Positions 46,104 through 55,735 of a stretch of 64,000 nucleotides of DNA are shown one piece after another; the stretch's first letter is position 1; the number at the start of each line of letters is the position of its first letter. The notes beneath the pieces are model-generated. The model was not told the DNA's origin. It did not search any database and saw nothing but the letters and a program-made list of their open reading frames with translations. The stretch is from UBA1231 sp045123185. Lineage in GTDB: Bacteria > Bacillota_I > Bacilli_A > ML615J-28 > CAG-313. Made by a program: the position numbers and the translations under genes. The stretch lies in the NCBI GenBank assembly GCA_045123185.1, contig JBGVIL010000026.1, forward strand, positions 124,001 through 188,000, read 5' to 3'.

Positions 46104-48593
46104 ATGATAAAAACAATTAAATTCGGATTTTTGATGTTGTTTGTGATGTTATTAGTTGGTTGTGTACCACCTCAACAAGGTCCAAGTGATCCTGATGATG
46201 ATCCATCAGGTGATACACCAGAACCAATCGAATATAATATTATTTTTGAAACAAATGGTGGTGTAGAAATTGAAGGTTTATCTTCTTTAAAAAAAGGTCA
46301 AACAGTTAAATTACCGGAACCAAAAAAAGAAGGTCATATGTTTATTGGTTGGTATGAATCTGAAGATTTAACTGGTACTGCTTATAACAAAAATTACAAG
46401 TATGAAGAAGATGTTACTTTATATGCTTGTTGGATGAAACTTCAATATAAAGTTTATTATAGTAGTAGTGAAGTACAATTAAGTACTTTGAATCAATCAT
46501 ATTACTATGGTGATGAATTAGATTTATATATTCCAACTAGTGATATTTATGATTTCGCAGGTTGGTATTTTGAAGGTGAAGAATTCACTGAAAAAACAAT
46601 GCCAGCTGGTGATGTAATGTTAACAGCTAAATGGGAACCTAAAAAATTCACAGTTACATTAGATTTAAATGGTGGTGAATTATTATCAGGTAACAATGTT
46701 TTAGAAAATATTTCAGGTGGTTCAACTATTGAACTTCCAGAAGCTCAAAAAACTGGTCACATTTTCCTTGGATGGTATACATCACTAGATAATCGTGGTA
46801 TTAAGTTCAGTGAAACTGATGTAGTAACAAGTTCGATTACTTTATATGCTAAATATTCTTCATTAGATAATTTTGAAAAAGAATACGCAATTAATTATGA
46901 ACTAAATGGAGGTTCATTTAATGGTGCTAGTTATCCTGAAATTTATGAAGTTGGTACAACTACTGAATTAGTAAACCCTGTTAAATCTGGATACGAATTT
47001 GCAGGATGGTATGAAAGTAATTTATTTATTGGAGAAAGGGTAGAAGAAATTTCATCATCTAAAATTGGTGAAATTAAACTATATGCTAAATGGATGGAAA
47101 TTAAAGATACTTATCAAGTTACATTAATTAATCCTGGTAAAACTGAAACTGTATTAAATGTTAAAGCTGGAGAAACAATTGCTGATTTACCTTCTGCAGG
47201 AACATTATCTGGCGAGGAATTGGCTTGGTATTTAGGTAATAAATTATTTGATGTAAATACGGCAATTTATGAAGATATTACTTTATATGCTAACTGGTTA
47301 ACATTAGAAGCTTCGATTTTAACAATGTTAAATGATATTGCGTTTGATAATATCGACTTACAAACAAGAATTAATGTTAATGGTAAGACATTTACAATTG
47401 GATGGGTTTCAAGTGATCCTTATACAATTTCTAATAAAGGTGTAACAAATCCTGACCGTGTTGATACTGAAGTTACCTTAACTGCAAGATTCACATATAA
47501 CAACAATACAATTGAACATCCTTTTAAAGTAATTGTTCCTCGAATTGTATTTGATAGTTTAGCAGATACAAAACCTGTATTTGCGTATGTTTATTCAACA
47601 AGTTTCAAAGGCTTTACTGATACTGCAAGAGAAACTTTAGATGTCGTTAATATTTCTTTTGGTCGTGTTTCTGATGAAGGTACTGTCGATTTATCAGAAC
47701 TTAAATTTATCGAAGAGATTATGCAAATTAGAAAAACTGGTACACGTGTAGTATTATGTATTGGTGGATATGGTTCAAGTTGTAAACAATTTAGTGATGC
47801 AGCTTCAACTCCAGCAGGAAGAACAAAATTTGCTCAATCTATTTTAGAAGCGGTTCAACAATATCATTTTGATGGTGTTGACATTGACTGGGAATACCCA
47901 GGTTATGAAACTGGAAGAGATGTAACTGTTGATAGACCAAACTTTACAGCTATGATGGCTCAAATTGCTAATACTTTAAAGAGTGTTAATCCGGATTATT
48001 TAGTAACATCTGCTGTTCCTGGTGGACCTTGGGGTGTTGATCGTTATGATGTATCTAACTTATATGATATTTTAGATTATATTCACTTAATGACATATGA
48101 CTTCCATTCTTCATCAAAAGCTGCTCACCATACAGCTTTATATTCTTCATCAAATACAGCAAGTGGATGTAGTGTAGTTGATACAATTCAAGTTTATAAA
48201 GAACGTGGTGCCGATGTTGATAAATTAGTTGTTGGTGTTGCTTTCTATGGACGTGTTTATACTTTAAGCGGAACTGGAAATACTGAAAAAGGTGTTGGTT
48301 CTACAAACGTAATCCAAAGTGGAAATCACATTACATATACTAATATTATTAATAAGTATTACAACGATCCTGTTGTAAAAGCTAGAATGATTTATTATTA
48401 TGATACTAAATCTTGTGCACCTACAATTTATGATCCTGCAACTAATACAGTTATTTCATTTGATGATCCAAACTCAATTGATGCAAAATGTAAGTATATT
48501 TGGAACTATGATTTAGCTGGTTTAATGTATTGGGAAAACGGTGAAGATACAACAGATATCTTATTAAAAGCTATTAATAAAGGTATGAAATAA
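46104..48593 (+). CDS. GH18 (chitinase-like) lipoprotein with InlB-type repeats
   Basis: 829 aa. The lipobox LLVGC has its Cys at residue 20, followed by an Asp/Pro linker. Five InlB B-type repeats (F-x-GWY..LYAKW) span about 45-400, then an Ig-like domain, then the GH18 barrel (about 490-829). The catalytic motif is complete: D590-GVDIDW-E597, with E597 the acid. SAVPGG and LMTYDFH also fit GH18. The probable substrate is chitin, peptidoglycan or another GlcNAc polymer. I chose the ATG at 46104, 9 nt after GGGAGG. It follows the broken lipoprotein by 1 nt. Confidence 0.93.
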   Translation: MIKTIKFGFLMLFVMLLVGCVPPQQGPSDPDDDPSGDTPEPIEYNIIFETNGGVEIEGLSSLKKGQTVKLPEPKKEGHMFIGWYESEDLTGTAYNKNYKYEEDVTLYACWMKLQYKVYYSSSEVQLSTLNQSYYYGDELDLYIPTSDIYDFAGWYFEGEEFTEKTMPAGDVMLTAKWEPKKFTVTLDLNGGELLSGNNVLENISGGSTIELPEAQKTGHIFLGWYTSLDNRGIKFSETDVVTSSITLYAKYSSLDNFEKEYAINYELNGGSFNGASYPEIYEVGTTTELVNPVKSGYEFAGWYESNLFIGERVEEISSSKIGEIKLYAKWMEIKDTYQVTLINPGKTETVLNVKAGETIADLPSAGTLSGEELAWYLGNKLFDVNTAIYEDITLYANWLTLEASILTMLNDIAFDNIDLQTRINVNGKTFTIGWVSSDPYTISNKGVTNPDRVDTEVTLTARFTYNNNTIEHPFKVIVPRIVFDSLADTKPVFAYVYSTSFKGFTDTARETLDVVNISFGRVSDEGTVDLSELKFIEEIMQIRKTGTRVVLCIGGYGSSCKQFSDAASTPAGRTKFAQSILEAVQQYHFDGVDIDWEYPGYETGRDVTVDRPNFTAMMAQIANTLKSVNPDYLVTSAVPGGPWGVDRYDVSNLYDILDYIHLMTYDFHSSSKAAHHTALYSSSNTASGCSVVDTIQVYKERGADVDKLVVGVAFYGRVYTLSGTGNTEKGVGSTNVIQSGNHITYTNIINKYYNDPVVKARMIYYYDTKSCAPTIYDPATNTVISFDDPNSIDAKCKYIWNYDLAGLMYWENGEDTTDILLKAINKGMK

Positions 48594-48595
48594 TC

Positions 48596-48620
48596 AAGGA
48601 GGGCTTGCCCTCCTTTTATT
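48596..48620 (+). terminator. terminator of the GH18 gene
   Basis: The stem AAGGAGGGC/GCCCTCCTT (48596-48604 with 48607-48615) has a 2-nt spacer and a T-rich tail. Confidence 0.93.
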
Positions 48621-48622
48621 TA

Positions 48623-48651
48623 TTGCAAAAATATGAATAATATGTTATACT
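48623..48651 (+). promoter_or_regulatory. promoter of the RNA-modification operon
   Basis: TTGCAA (48623-48628), a 17-nt spacer and TGT-TATACT (-10 at 48646-48651). Confidence 0.8.
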
Positions 48652-48666
48652 AATAAAGGTGATAAT

Positions 48667-49362
48667 ATGCGACTAGATAAATTTATTGCAGAGACTTTAA
48701 AGGTTTCTCGAAAAGATGCAAAAATCTTAATTAAGAAAAAACAAATTAAAGTTAATGGTGAAATAGTTAAAGATGATAGTTTTAATGTAGACTTATTGAC
48801 ACAAAGTATTACATATCTTAATCAAGAACTAAAATATGAACAATATATATATTTATTAATGCATAAACCGAAAGGTTATGTTTGTGCGAGAGTTGATAAT
48901 TTAAATAAGACAGTTATGGAACTTATACCATTTGAGTACTTAGCTAAAGATTTATCTATAGTAGGACGTTTAGACATTGATACAGAAGGAGTATTATTAC
49001 TTACTAATGATGGAAAACTTATTCACAATTTAACTTCCCCTAATCATGATGTTTTAAAAACATATTATGTTGAGTTTGAAGGTACATTGAGTGATAATGC
49101 TCGTGAATTAGTAAAAACAGGTATTGAAATAGATGATTATATTACAAAACCTGCAACAATAGAAATCTTATCAAATAATCAAGCAAATATTACAATTAGT
49201 GAAGGCAAGTTTCACCAAGTTAAAAAAATGTTTGAAAAATTAAATACAAAAGTCACATATTTAAAAAGAGTTAAGTTTGATACTATTACATTAGATAATT
49301 TAGAATTAGGTAAGGTAAGAAGATTAACTGAAGAAGAAATAGAAATATTAAAAGGTAAATAA
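48667..49362 (+). CDS. RsuA/RluB-family pseudouridine synthase
   Basis: 231 aa. An N-terminal S4 RNA-binding domain (1-47, MRLDKFIA..L..SRKDAK..I) precedes the synthase domain with catalytic D103 in GRLDIDTEGVLLLTNDG. This family modifies a uridine in 16S (RsuA) or 23S (RluB) rRNA. The length favours the RsuA side, as in Bacillus YtzG-like enzymes. The start follows AAAGGTGATAAT. It leads a run of RNA-modification genes spaced by 1 nt or overlapping. Confidence 0.92.
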   Translation: MRLDKFIAETLKVSRKDAKILIKKKQIKVNGEIVKDDSFNVDLLTQSITYLNQELKYEQYIYLLMHKPKGYVCARVDNLNKTVMELIPFEYLAKDLSIVGRLDIDTEGVLLLTNDGKLIHNLTSPNHDVLKTYYVEFEGTLSDNARELVKTGIEIDDYITKPATIEILSNNQANITISEGKFHQVKKMFEKLNTKVTYLKRVKFDTITLDNLELGKVRRLTEEEIEILKGK

Positions 49363-49363
49363 T

Positions 49364-50194
49364 ATGAATACAGAAATTCAAAGAAGTTTAATTACAAAAT
49401 TTCGTAAAACCATTTATCGAAAAGTAGTTAAAGCAATTGAGACTTACAACTTAATCGAACCAAACGATAAAATAGCTGTTTGCATTTCCGGTGGAAAAGA
49501 TTCAATGTTACTTGCAATATGTATTCAAGAATTGCAAGCACATGGCCCTGTTCCTTTTGAAGCAGTATATATATCTATGAATCCAGGTTATAATGAAGAA
49601 AATCTACAAAGAATTAAAGATAATGCTAAACTTTTAGATTTAGATATTGAGATTTTCAATACTTCAATTTTTGATTATGCAACAACACAAGATGAAAATC
49701 CATGTTACATTTGTGCAAGAATGCGTCGTGGATACTTATATAATTACGCATTAAAACTTGGTTGTAATAAAATTGCTTTAGGCCATCATGCTGATGATGT
49801 TATTGAAACTACAATGATGGGTATATTTTATAGTAATGAAATTACATTTATGCGGCCAAAATTGAGATCAAAGAATTTTGGTAATATGGAACTTATTAGA
49901 CCACTATACATGGTTAAAGAAGAAGACATACTTAAATGGAAAAAATATCACAATTTAGAATTTATTGGTTGTGCTTGTCCATTAACTAAAAATATTGATG
50001 TGATTGACTCAAAAAGAAAAGAAGTAAAAGAGATAATTAAAGAATTAAAAAAATATAATGATGAAGTAGATGATTGTATTTTTAGAAGTATTCATAATAT
50101 TAATCTAGGAACAATTGTTGGTGTAAGAAAAGACGACAATCGTTATTCTTTTAATGACATTTACGAAATTGAAGGTAAAAAAGATGCTGAGTAG
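49364..50194 (+). CDS. TtcA-like tRNA thiolation ATPase (PP-loop)
   Basis: 276 aa. The ATP pyrophosphatase loop is SGGKDS (42-47). Cysteines C114 and C117 in PCYICAR and a second CAC motif near residue 205 fit the Fe-S cluster and thiolation site of TtcA, which makes 2-thiocytidine 32 in tRNA. GHHADDVIET is also characteristic. The TilS alternative is less likely because TilS lacks the CxxC. The stop TAG overlaps the start of the next gene. It begins 1 nt after rsuA. Confidence 0.88.
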   Translation: MNTEIQRSLITKFRKTIYRKVVKAIETYNLIEPNDKIAVCISGGKDSMLLAICIQELQAHGPVPFEAVYISMNPGYNEENLQRIKDNAKLLDLDIEIFNTSIFDYATTQDENPCYICARMRRGYLYNYALKLGCNKIALGHHADDVIETTMMGIFYSNEITFMRPKLRSKNFGNMELIRPLYMVKEEDILKWKKYHNLEFIGCACPLTKNIDVIDSKRKEVKEIIKELKKYNDEVDDCIFRSIHNINLGTIVGVRKDDNRYSFNDIYEIEGKKDAE

Positions 50195-50855
50195 AATTAG
50201 ATTAATGTTACAAGATAAAGTTGATTTATTAAAAGATAAGACAGTTGCAGTATTTGGTGTTGGTGGTGTCGGTGGATACACAGTTGAAGCTCTAATTAGA
50301 AGTGGTATTGAAAATATTGATATATATGATTTTGATACAATTGATATATCAAATATTAATCGTCAAGTAATCGCAAATAGTGAAACAGTTGGAAAAAATA
50401 AAGTTGATGAATGGGTAAAAAGAGCAAAACTTATTAATCCAAATATTAATATTAATGGTATTAATATGTTTGTTGATAGTAACTCTATAGACTCAATTGA
50501 TTTTTCTAAATATAACTATGTTGTAGATGCAATTGACACAGTTACTTCAAAAATATTACTAATAAAAAAATGTGATGAATTAAATATTCCAATTATTAGT
50601 TCAATGGGAACTGGAAATAAATTACATCCGGAAATGTTAGAAATAACAGATATTAAAAAGACTACAGTTTGTCCACTTGCAAGAGTTATTAGAAAAAAAT
50701 GTAAAGATGAAAACATTAAATCATTAACAGTTATTTATTCAAAAGAAGAACCTAAAAAGACTAATACTCATAAACCAGGAAGTACAATCTTTGTTCCGTC
50801 TGTTGCAGGAATCATGATTGCTAGTTGGATTTTTAGACAAATTATTGGTGAATAA
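50184..50855 (+). CDS. tRNA threonylcarbamoyladenosine dehydratase (TcdA/CsdL type)
   Basis: 223 aa, a short member of the ThiF/E1-like family (usual length about 250). The nucleotide-binding GVGGVGG is at 25-31, and DFDTIDISNINRQ and DAIDTV mark the adenylation fold. TcdA cyclises t6A37 to ct6A in tRNA. The tRNA-enzyme neighbours support this over a ThiF/MoeB role. I chose the ATG at 50184, 11 nt inside the previous gene and after GAAGGT. The longer upstream frame has no ribosome site. Confidence 0.88.
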   Translation: MLSRIRLMLQDKVDLLKDKTVAVFGVGGVGGYTVEALIRSGIENIDIYDFDTIDISNINRQVIANSETVGKNKVDEWVKRAKLINPNININGINMFVDSNSIDSIDFSKYNYVVDAIDTVTSKILLIKKCDELNIPIISSMGTGNKLHPEMLEITDIKKTTVCPLARVIRKKCKDENIKSLTVIYSKEEPKKTNTHKPGSTIFVPSVAGIMIASWIFRQIIGE

Positions 50856-50856
50856 A

Positions 50857-51822
50857 ATGCGTAATATTAAAAATGTAGAATTCAAGAATCGTATTTTTTT
50901 AGCACCTATGGCTGGTGTGACTAATATGGCATTCCGTAAACTTGCAGTTAAACATGGAGCTGGAATGGTATATGCTGAAATGGTTAGTGACAAAGGTTTG
51001 TTATATGATAATGTTAGAACTAAAAAGATGATTGATGTAGCAAACGATGAACATCCAGTTGTTATGCAAATATTTGGTTCAAGTGTAGATACATTAGTTT
51101 TAGCAGCAAAATATGTCGAAGAACATTCAAGTGCCGATATGATTGATATTAATATGGGATGTCCAGTAAATAAAGTTATTAAAAGTGGCGCAGGATCTGC
51201 TTTACTTAAAGATCCCGATAAAGTTTATGAAATTGTAAAGGCAGTTAAAGAGGCAGTAAAACTTCCTGTCTCAATTAAAATTAGAGCAGGTTGGGATCAC
51301 AATTCAATTAATTGTGTTGATGTTGTTAAAGCTGCGACAAAAGCTGGAGTTGATGCAATAGCAATTCATGGAAGAACACGTTCAATGATGTATCGTGGTG
51401 AATCAAATTTAGAATTTATTAAAATGGTTAGAGAAGCAACTGATGTTTTTGTAATTGGTAATGGTGATATTAAAACAGCACAAGATGTTAAAGATATGTT
51501 TGATATCGGCGTTGACGCAGTAATGATTGGGCGTGCAAGTCTTGGAAACCCTTTGATATTTGAACAAATCAACGCTGAATTAGAAGGCAAAGAATATATA
51601 TATCCTTCTAAAGAAGAAATTATTAATACAGTTTTAGAACATGCTAAAAACTTATTAGAAATAGTTCCACCACATGTTGCTATTATTGAAATGCGCACAC
51701 ACGCTGTTTGGTATTTTAAACAACTACCTAATTCTAAACCATATCGTTTAAGACTTGTTCAAATTAAAACATTTGAAGATTTAGAAACAATTTGCCAAGA
51801 ATATTTAAATATGAATAATTAA
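50857..51822 (+). CDS. dus: tRNA-dihydrouridine synthase (DusB type)
   Basis: 321 aa. It is an FMN enzyme reducing uridine to dihydrouridine in tRNA. The N-terminal motif is APMAGVTNMAFR, the catalytic cysteine C102 lies in NMGCPVNKV, GAGSALL follows, and the FMN and RNA site has HGRTRSMMYRG and GNGDI. I chose the ATG at 50857 after TTGGTGAATAAA. It begins 1 nt after tcdA and closes the enzyme part of the operon. Confidence 0.95.
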   Translation: MRNIKNVEFKNRIFLAPMAGVTNMAFRKLAVKHGAGMVYAEMVSDKGLLYDNVRTKKMIDVANDEHPVVMQIFGSSVDTLVLAAKYVEEHSSADMIDINMGCPVNKVIKSGAGSALLKDPDKVYEIVKAVKEAVKLPVSIKIRAGWDHNSINCVDVVKAATKAGVDAIAIHGRTRSMMYRGESNLEFIKMVREATDVFVIGNGDIKTAQDVKDMFDIGVDAVMIGRASLGNPLIFEQINAELEGKEYIYPSKEEIINTVLEHAKNLLEIVPPHVAIIEMRTHAVWYFKQLPNSKPYRLRLVQIKTFEDLETICQEYLNMNN

Positions 51823-51856
51823 ATTATATTAAACATAATTATTAATGGTGATACAT

Positions 51857-52456
51857 TTGAAATACCTATTAATGATTATGTTTTTTTTCACATTAACTGG
51901 ATGTCGAAATGAGAAAATAGAAATAGAAAAGACCAATCAAATAATTTTAAATAAAGATATTGAGTTTTTTGAATTAGATATAAACACAAAACTTGATAAC
52001 ATTGTTTTAATAAATGTTGAAAACAATGACAAATTTGAATATGAGTTAATTAAAACAGATACAGGATATAAATTATATTTAACAGTTTTCTTGCCTAAAT
52101 CATTTTCGAATATAACGATTAAATCAAATGATAAAGAATATATTTGTAATATTGGTAAAATAGAAATATTAGAATATAATTTAAGTGATTCTAATTATAT
52201 TAATATCATAACTGATGAAAATGATTTATATATATACAACAAACTAGACAAATTTATTGAACTTGAAGAAATCAAAGTATTTGGTGGAGATTATTTACAA
52301 AGCATCAATTTTAGTAAATTTATTGATCCAAAGAAGTTAACTAAGCTCGGTAATATATATAGTGAAGTAGATTCTTATGTTATTTATATTAAATTTAAAT
52401 ATGGTAGTAAAAGATATGAACAATACCTTGAAATAAAAAACCTTACAAACAATTAG
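51857..52456 (+). CDS. small lipoprotein of unknown function
   Basis: 199 aa from a TTG start at 51857, chosen because GGTGAT lies just upstream; an in-frame ATG at 51845 has no ribosome site. A hydrophobic signal ends in the lipobox TLTGC, with the cysteine at about residue 16. The rest is Ile/Asn/Lys-rich and mostly beta, with no recognised domain. It sits 34 nt after dus and appears to be the last gene of the operon. Its final codons lie within the terminator hairpin. Confidence 0.75.
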   Translation: MKYLLMIMFFFTLTGCRNEKIEIEKTNQIILNKDIEFFELDINTKLDNIVLINVENNDKFEYELIKTDTGYKLYLTVFLPKSFSNITIKSNDKEYICNIGKIEILEYNLSDSNYINIITDENDLYIYNKLDKFIELEEIKVFGGDYLQSINFSKFIDPKKLTKLGNIYSEVDSYVIYIKFKYGSKRYEQYLEIKNLTNN

Positions 52457-52472
52457 TTTGTAAGGTTTGTTT
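52437..52472. terminator. bidirectional terminator between the lipoprotein and hflX
   Basis: ACCTTACAAAC (52440-52450) pairs with GTTTGTAAGGT (52456-52466), with loop AATTA and flanking A-run and T-run. Confidence 0.9.
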
Positions 52473-53788
52473 TATTTTTTATATTCATTTAACATATTAT
52501 GAAGTTGTAAACTAACATTTGCTAAAACTTCAATACCATTATCCAAATATTTTGTTTCTAGGACTTCAGCTTTTTCTTTCAATAAAGAGAATAAGTTGCC
52601 TTTATCATATGGTATCAAGAATCGATCTAAATAAGTATCTGAGAATAAAATTTCATCAATTTTATTTGCAAGATCTCGAATACCTTCTTTTAGTTTTGCA
52701 CTTGTATGGATAGCATCTTTATAACTTGCTAATGTAATTTGGTTTTTAACTAAATCTGTTTTATTTAACACATAAAGAATTGGAATATCTGTAACACCTA
52801 AACTATTCAATACATCTTCAGTAGTTTTAATTTGCAAATCTCTAAATGGACTACTTGCATCTATAATGTGTAAAATTAAATCTGCGTCTAAGATTTCTTC
52901 TAATGTTGATTTAAAAGATTCAACTAAGTGATGTGGTAATTTTGAAACAAATCCAACTGTATCTGTTATTAAAAATTGATGATTGTTGGGTAATTTCAAT
53001 TTTCTAGTTTGTGTTTCTAAAGTCGCAAATAACATATCTTTAACAAAAACTTCTTTGTTATCCATACTTGAATATAAATTTAATAAAGAATTAATTGTTG
53101 AAGATTTACCAGCATTTGTATAACCAACTAATGCAACAATTTTTTCATTGTTCTCATTTCGCATTTTTCGGCTAGTTTGACGAGCTTTCTTTAAACTTTC
53201 AAGTTCGGTTTTAGCTTTACTAATTTTCATTTCAATGTGACGACGATCTAGTTCAAGTTTAGTTTCACCTAAACCACGTCTTGCACCACCGGCTCCACCG
53301 CCGCCACCACCAGTTCTAGACAAGTATGCGCGATTTCCAATTAATCTTGGTAACATATATTTTAGTCTTGCGATTTCTACTTGTAGATAGGCTTCTTTTG
53401 AAGTTGCACGTTTTTCAAATATTTCTAAAATCAACATTGTTCTATCTAAAACTTCAACATCTTCAATAACGTCATTAATATTTTTAATTTGTGATGGTGT
53501 TAATTCATCATTAAAAATAACTGCATCTGCTTCAACAATTTGGGCAATATCAGCAATTTCTTTAAGTTTACCAATACCAACGTATGTTGCAGGATTAGGT
53601 GTTCTTAAATTTTGAGTAATTGTTTCAACAACTTCGAAGTTACATGCTTCACATAAACTTTTAAGTTCCGTCATTTGATAATAAAATAACTCGTCATCAC
53701 CAAGATTAATCCCAACAATAATTGCTTTGCTAGTTTCCATTAAGGTTATATCTTTTTGGACGATAGCTGTATTTAAATTAGAATTCAT
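52472..53788 (-). CDS. hflX: ribosome-splitting GTPase HflX
   Basis: 438 aa. An N-terminal HflX domain with NPATYVGIGKLKEI, a Gly-rich hinge (GGGGGGAGGARRGLGE, about 160-175) and a coiled coil precede the GTPase: G1 GYTNAGKS (222-229), G3 DTVGF (276-280) and G4 NKTD. HflX rescues stalled or stress-damaged 70S ribosomes. I chose the ATG at 53788, directly after AGGAGGTGTGT on the minus strand. An in-frame ATG 6 nt earlier overlaps that site. It is a single-gene transcript, divergent from the Clp-like gene. Confidence 0.95.
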   Translation of the reverse strand: MNSNLNTAIVQKDITLMETSKAIIVGINLGDDELFYYQMTELKSLCEACNFEVVETITQNLRTPNPATYVGIGKLKEIADIAQIVEADAVIFNDELTPSQIKNINDVIEDVEVLDRTMLILEIFEKRATSKEAYLQVEIARLKYMLPRLIGNRAYLSRTGGGGGGAGGARRGLGETKLELDRRHIEMKISKAKTELESLKKARQTSRKMRNENNEKIVALVGYTNAGKSSTINSLLNLYSSMDNKEVFVKDMLFATLETQTRKLKLPNNHQFLITDTVGFVSKLPHHLVESFKSTLEEILDADLILHIIDASSPFRDLQIKTTEDVLNSLGVTDIPILYVLNKTDLVKNQITLASYKDAIHTSAKLKEGIRDLANKIDEILFSDTYLDRFLIPYDKGNLFSLLKEKAEVLETKYLDNGIEVLANVSLQLHNMLNEYKK

Positions 53789-53934
53789 ACACACCTCCTA
53801 ATGTTAGATAATTAATTTTACCATTTTTCTTTAAAAAAATCAATAGCTATAAATATTATCTTAATATAAAATTATTTTATACATAATAATTTACATAATA
53901 AACTCATATAATGAACTAGTTGTAAGGAGGCATT

Positions 53935-55659
53935 ATGTTAGAAAATTTTAGTCCCCAAGCTATTTCGTTAATAGAAGCTGCAGAAACGATTGCAAAAAAC
54001 AATCATAAATTATTAGTAGGTACAGAAGATTTATTGCTTGCTATGTTTAATGTAGAAGATACTATTTGTCATTTTTTATTAGGTGAAGAACAAATTACCA
54101 AAGAAGAATTGACAGAAGAAATTAATAAACTAAATGTTTCAACTATTAAAGTAAATAATTCTAAATTTACACCAAAATTTAATCAAATTGTAAAATCAGC
54201 AAGTGATATTATAAAATTATTTAACTCTGATCATGTCTATGATGAACATTTATTTTATTCACTTTTAAATGATAAAGATAACAATGGAATTAAAGTATTA
54301 ATAAATTTAGGTCTTGATCCATCTTTAATGATTCAAGATATTTTAGATATTTTTAATGTTGAAAAAAAGACACATACACCAGAATTTTTAACTAATTTAA
54401 GTTTAATAAAAGAGATTCACCCATATATCACAAGGTCAAATTATTTAGAAAAGCTAGATATAATTTTAAATAAAAAACAAAAAAATAATCCAATGTTAAT
54501 AGGTTCAGCAGGCGTTGGTAAAACTGCATTAGTGGAAGCTTATGCCAAAAGACACCCTAATCTTACGATTTATCGTTTAGATTTAGGAACAATTATGGCA
54601 GGAACAAAATATAGGGGAGAATTAGAAGATAAAATAATTACTACAATGGATTTTATTAAAAAAGAAAATGCCATATTATTTATTGATGAAATTCACAATA
54701 TTGTAGGCGCAGGTTCAAATGAGGGAACATTAGATATTGCAAATATTATTAAACCATATCTTGCAAGATCAGATATATATTGTATTGGTTCAACAACTTT
54801 AGATGAATATTATCAATATATTGATAAAGATAAAGCTTTAAGTAGAAGGTTTCACAATATATATATTGATGAACCGACAACAAAAGAAACAAAAGTTATT
54901 TTACAAAAAATTAAAAATGCTTATGAAGTTTATCATAACACTACTTTTAGTAATGAATGTCTTGATTACATTATTAATCGTACAGATAAATTTTTGCCTT
55001 TAAAAACATTTCCCGATAAAGCAATTGATGTTTTAGACGAGTTAGGTTCAAGAATTAATTTGTTAAATAAAAAAGTAAATAAACTAGATTTAATAGATGA
55101 AATAATAAAAGATTTAAATGGAATTAGTATAAATAAAAAATATTATAAAATAAATCTTCATTACGAAGAAATAAAACCCTTAATTAAAGAGTATTTAAAA
55201 AATAATAAACCTAGTGAACCAATTATGGTTATTGGTAAAAAAGATTTAGATATTAATAAATTAATTGGTGATTTAGAATTAATTTCTAGTTTTAAAAAAG
55301 AAAACTATTTAGAAATAGATTTAGAAAACTATCATGATGAATCCAGTTTAAATAATTTAATTGGTAGTAATAAAGGTTACATTGGTTATGATACGGGTGG
55401 TATTTTATCTGAACATATACTTAAACATCCATTTAGTTTAATTAATTTTATGAACTTTGATAAAACATTTGAGACTATCAAAAACTTTATAATTAAATTA
55501 ACTAAAACAAATTATTTTCTTGATAACAAGGGTCGAAAGATCATAATTAATAATTGTATATTTATTATTGATAGTGAACAAAAATCAAATAAACAGGTTG
55601 GAATTTGTTCAAAAGTTAAAAAGAATCTAAATGATTTGTCTTATAATCTAACGATTTAA
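53935..55659 (+). CDS. ClpC-like AAA+ protein with active D1 and degenerate, truncated D2
   Basis: 574 aa against about 810 for ClpC. The Clp N-domain (1-145) is followed by a complete D1: Walker A GSAGVGKT (190-197), pore loop KYRG (225-228), Walker B LFIDE (248-252) and arginines R304-R305. The region 425-550 aligns with D2 (LIGSNKGYIGYDTGG resembles LIGAPPGYVGY). However, its Walker A is replaced by VIGKKDLDINK and its Walker B by FMNFDKTF, and the chain ends before sensor 2. The ClpP-docking loop is not visible. The start follows AAGGAGG. No McsA/McsB/CtsR genes flank it. Confidence 0.85.
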   Translation: MLENFSPQAISLIEAAETIAKNNHKLLVGTEDLLLAMFNVEDTICHFLLGEEQITKEELTEEINKLNVSTIKVNNSKFTPKFNQIVKSASDIIKLFNSDHVYDEHLFYSLLNDKDNNGIKVLINLGLDPSLMIQDILDIFNVEKKTHTPEFLTNLSLIKEIHPYITRSNYLEKLDIILNKKQKNNPMLIGSAGVGKTALVEAYAKRHPNLTIYRLDLGTIMAGTKYRGELEDKIITTMDFIKKENAILFIDEIHNIVGAGSNEGTLDIANIIKPYLARSDIYCIGSTTLDEYYQYIDKDKALSRRFHNIYIDEPTTKETKVILQKIKNAYEVYHNTTFSNECLDYIINRTDKFLPLKTFPDKAIDVLDELGSRINLLNKKVNKLDLIDEIIKDLNGISINKKYYKINLHYEEIKPLIKEYLKNNKPSEPIMVIGKKDLDINKLIGDLELISSFKKENYLEIDLENYHDESSLNNLIGSNKGYIGYDTGGILSEHILKHPFSLINFMNFDKTFETIKNFIIKLTKTNYFLDNKGRKIIINNCIFIIDSEQKSNKQVGICSKVKKNLNDLSYNLTI

Positions 55660-55683
55660 AATTTCGTTTTTTACTATTTCTCT

Positions 55684-55711
55684 TTTACAAAATATTGATT
55701 CGTGATATAAT
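55684..55711 (+). promoter_or_regulatory. promoter of the DUF4011-like helicase gene
   Basis: TTTACA (55684-55689), a 16-nt spacer and TGA-TATAAT (-10 at 55706-55711). Confidence 0.7.
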
Positions 55712-55735
55712 AAGAAAATAAGAATGGTGATAAAA

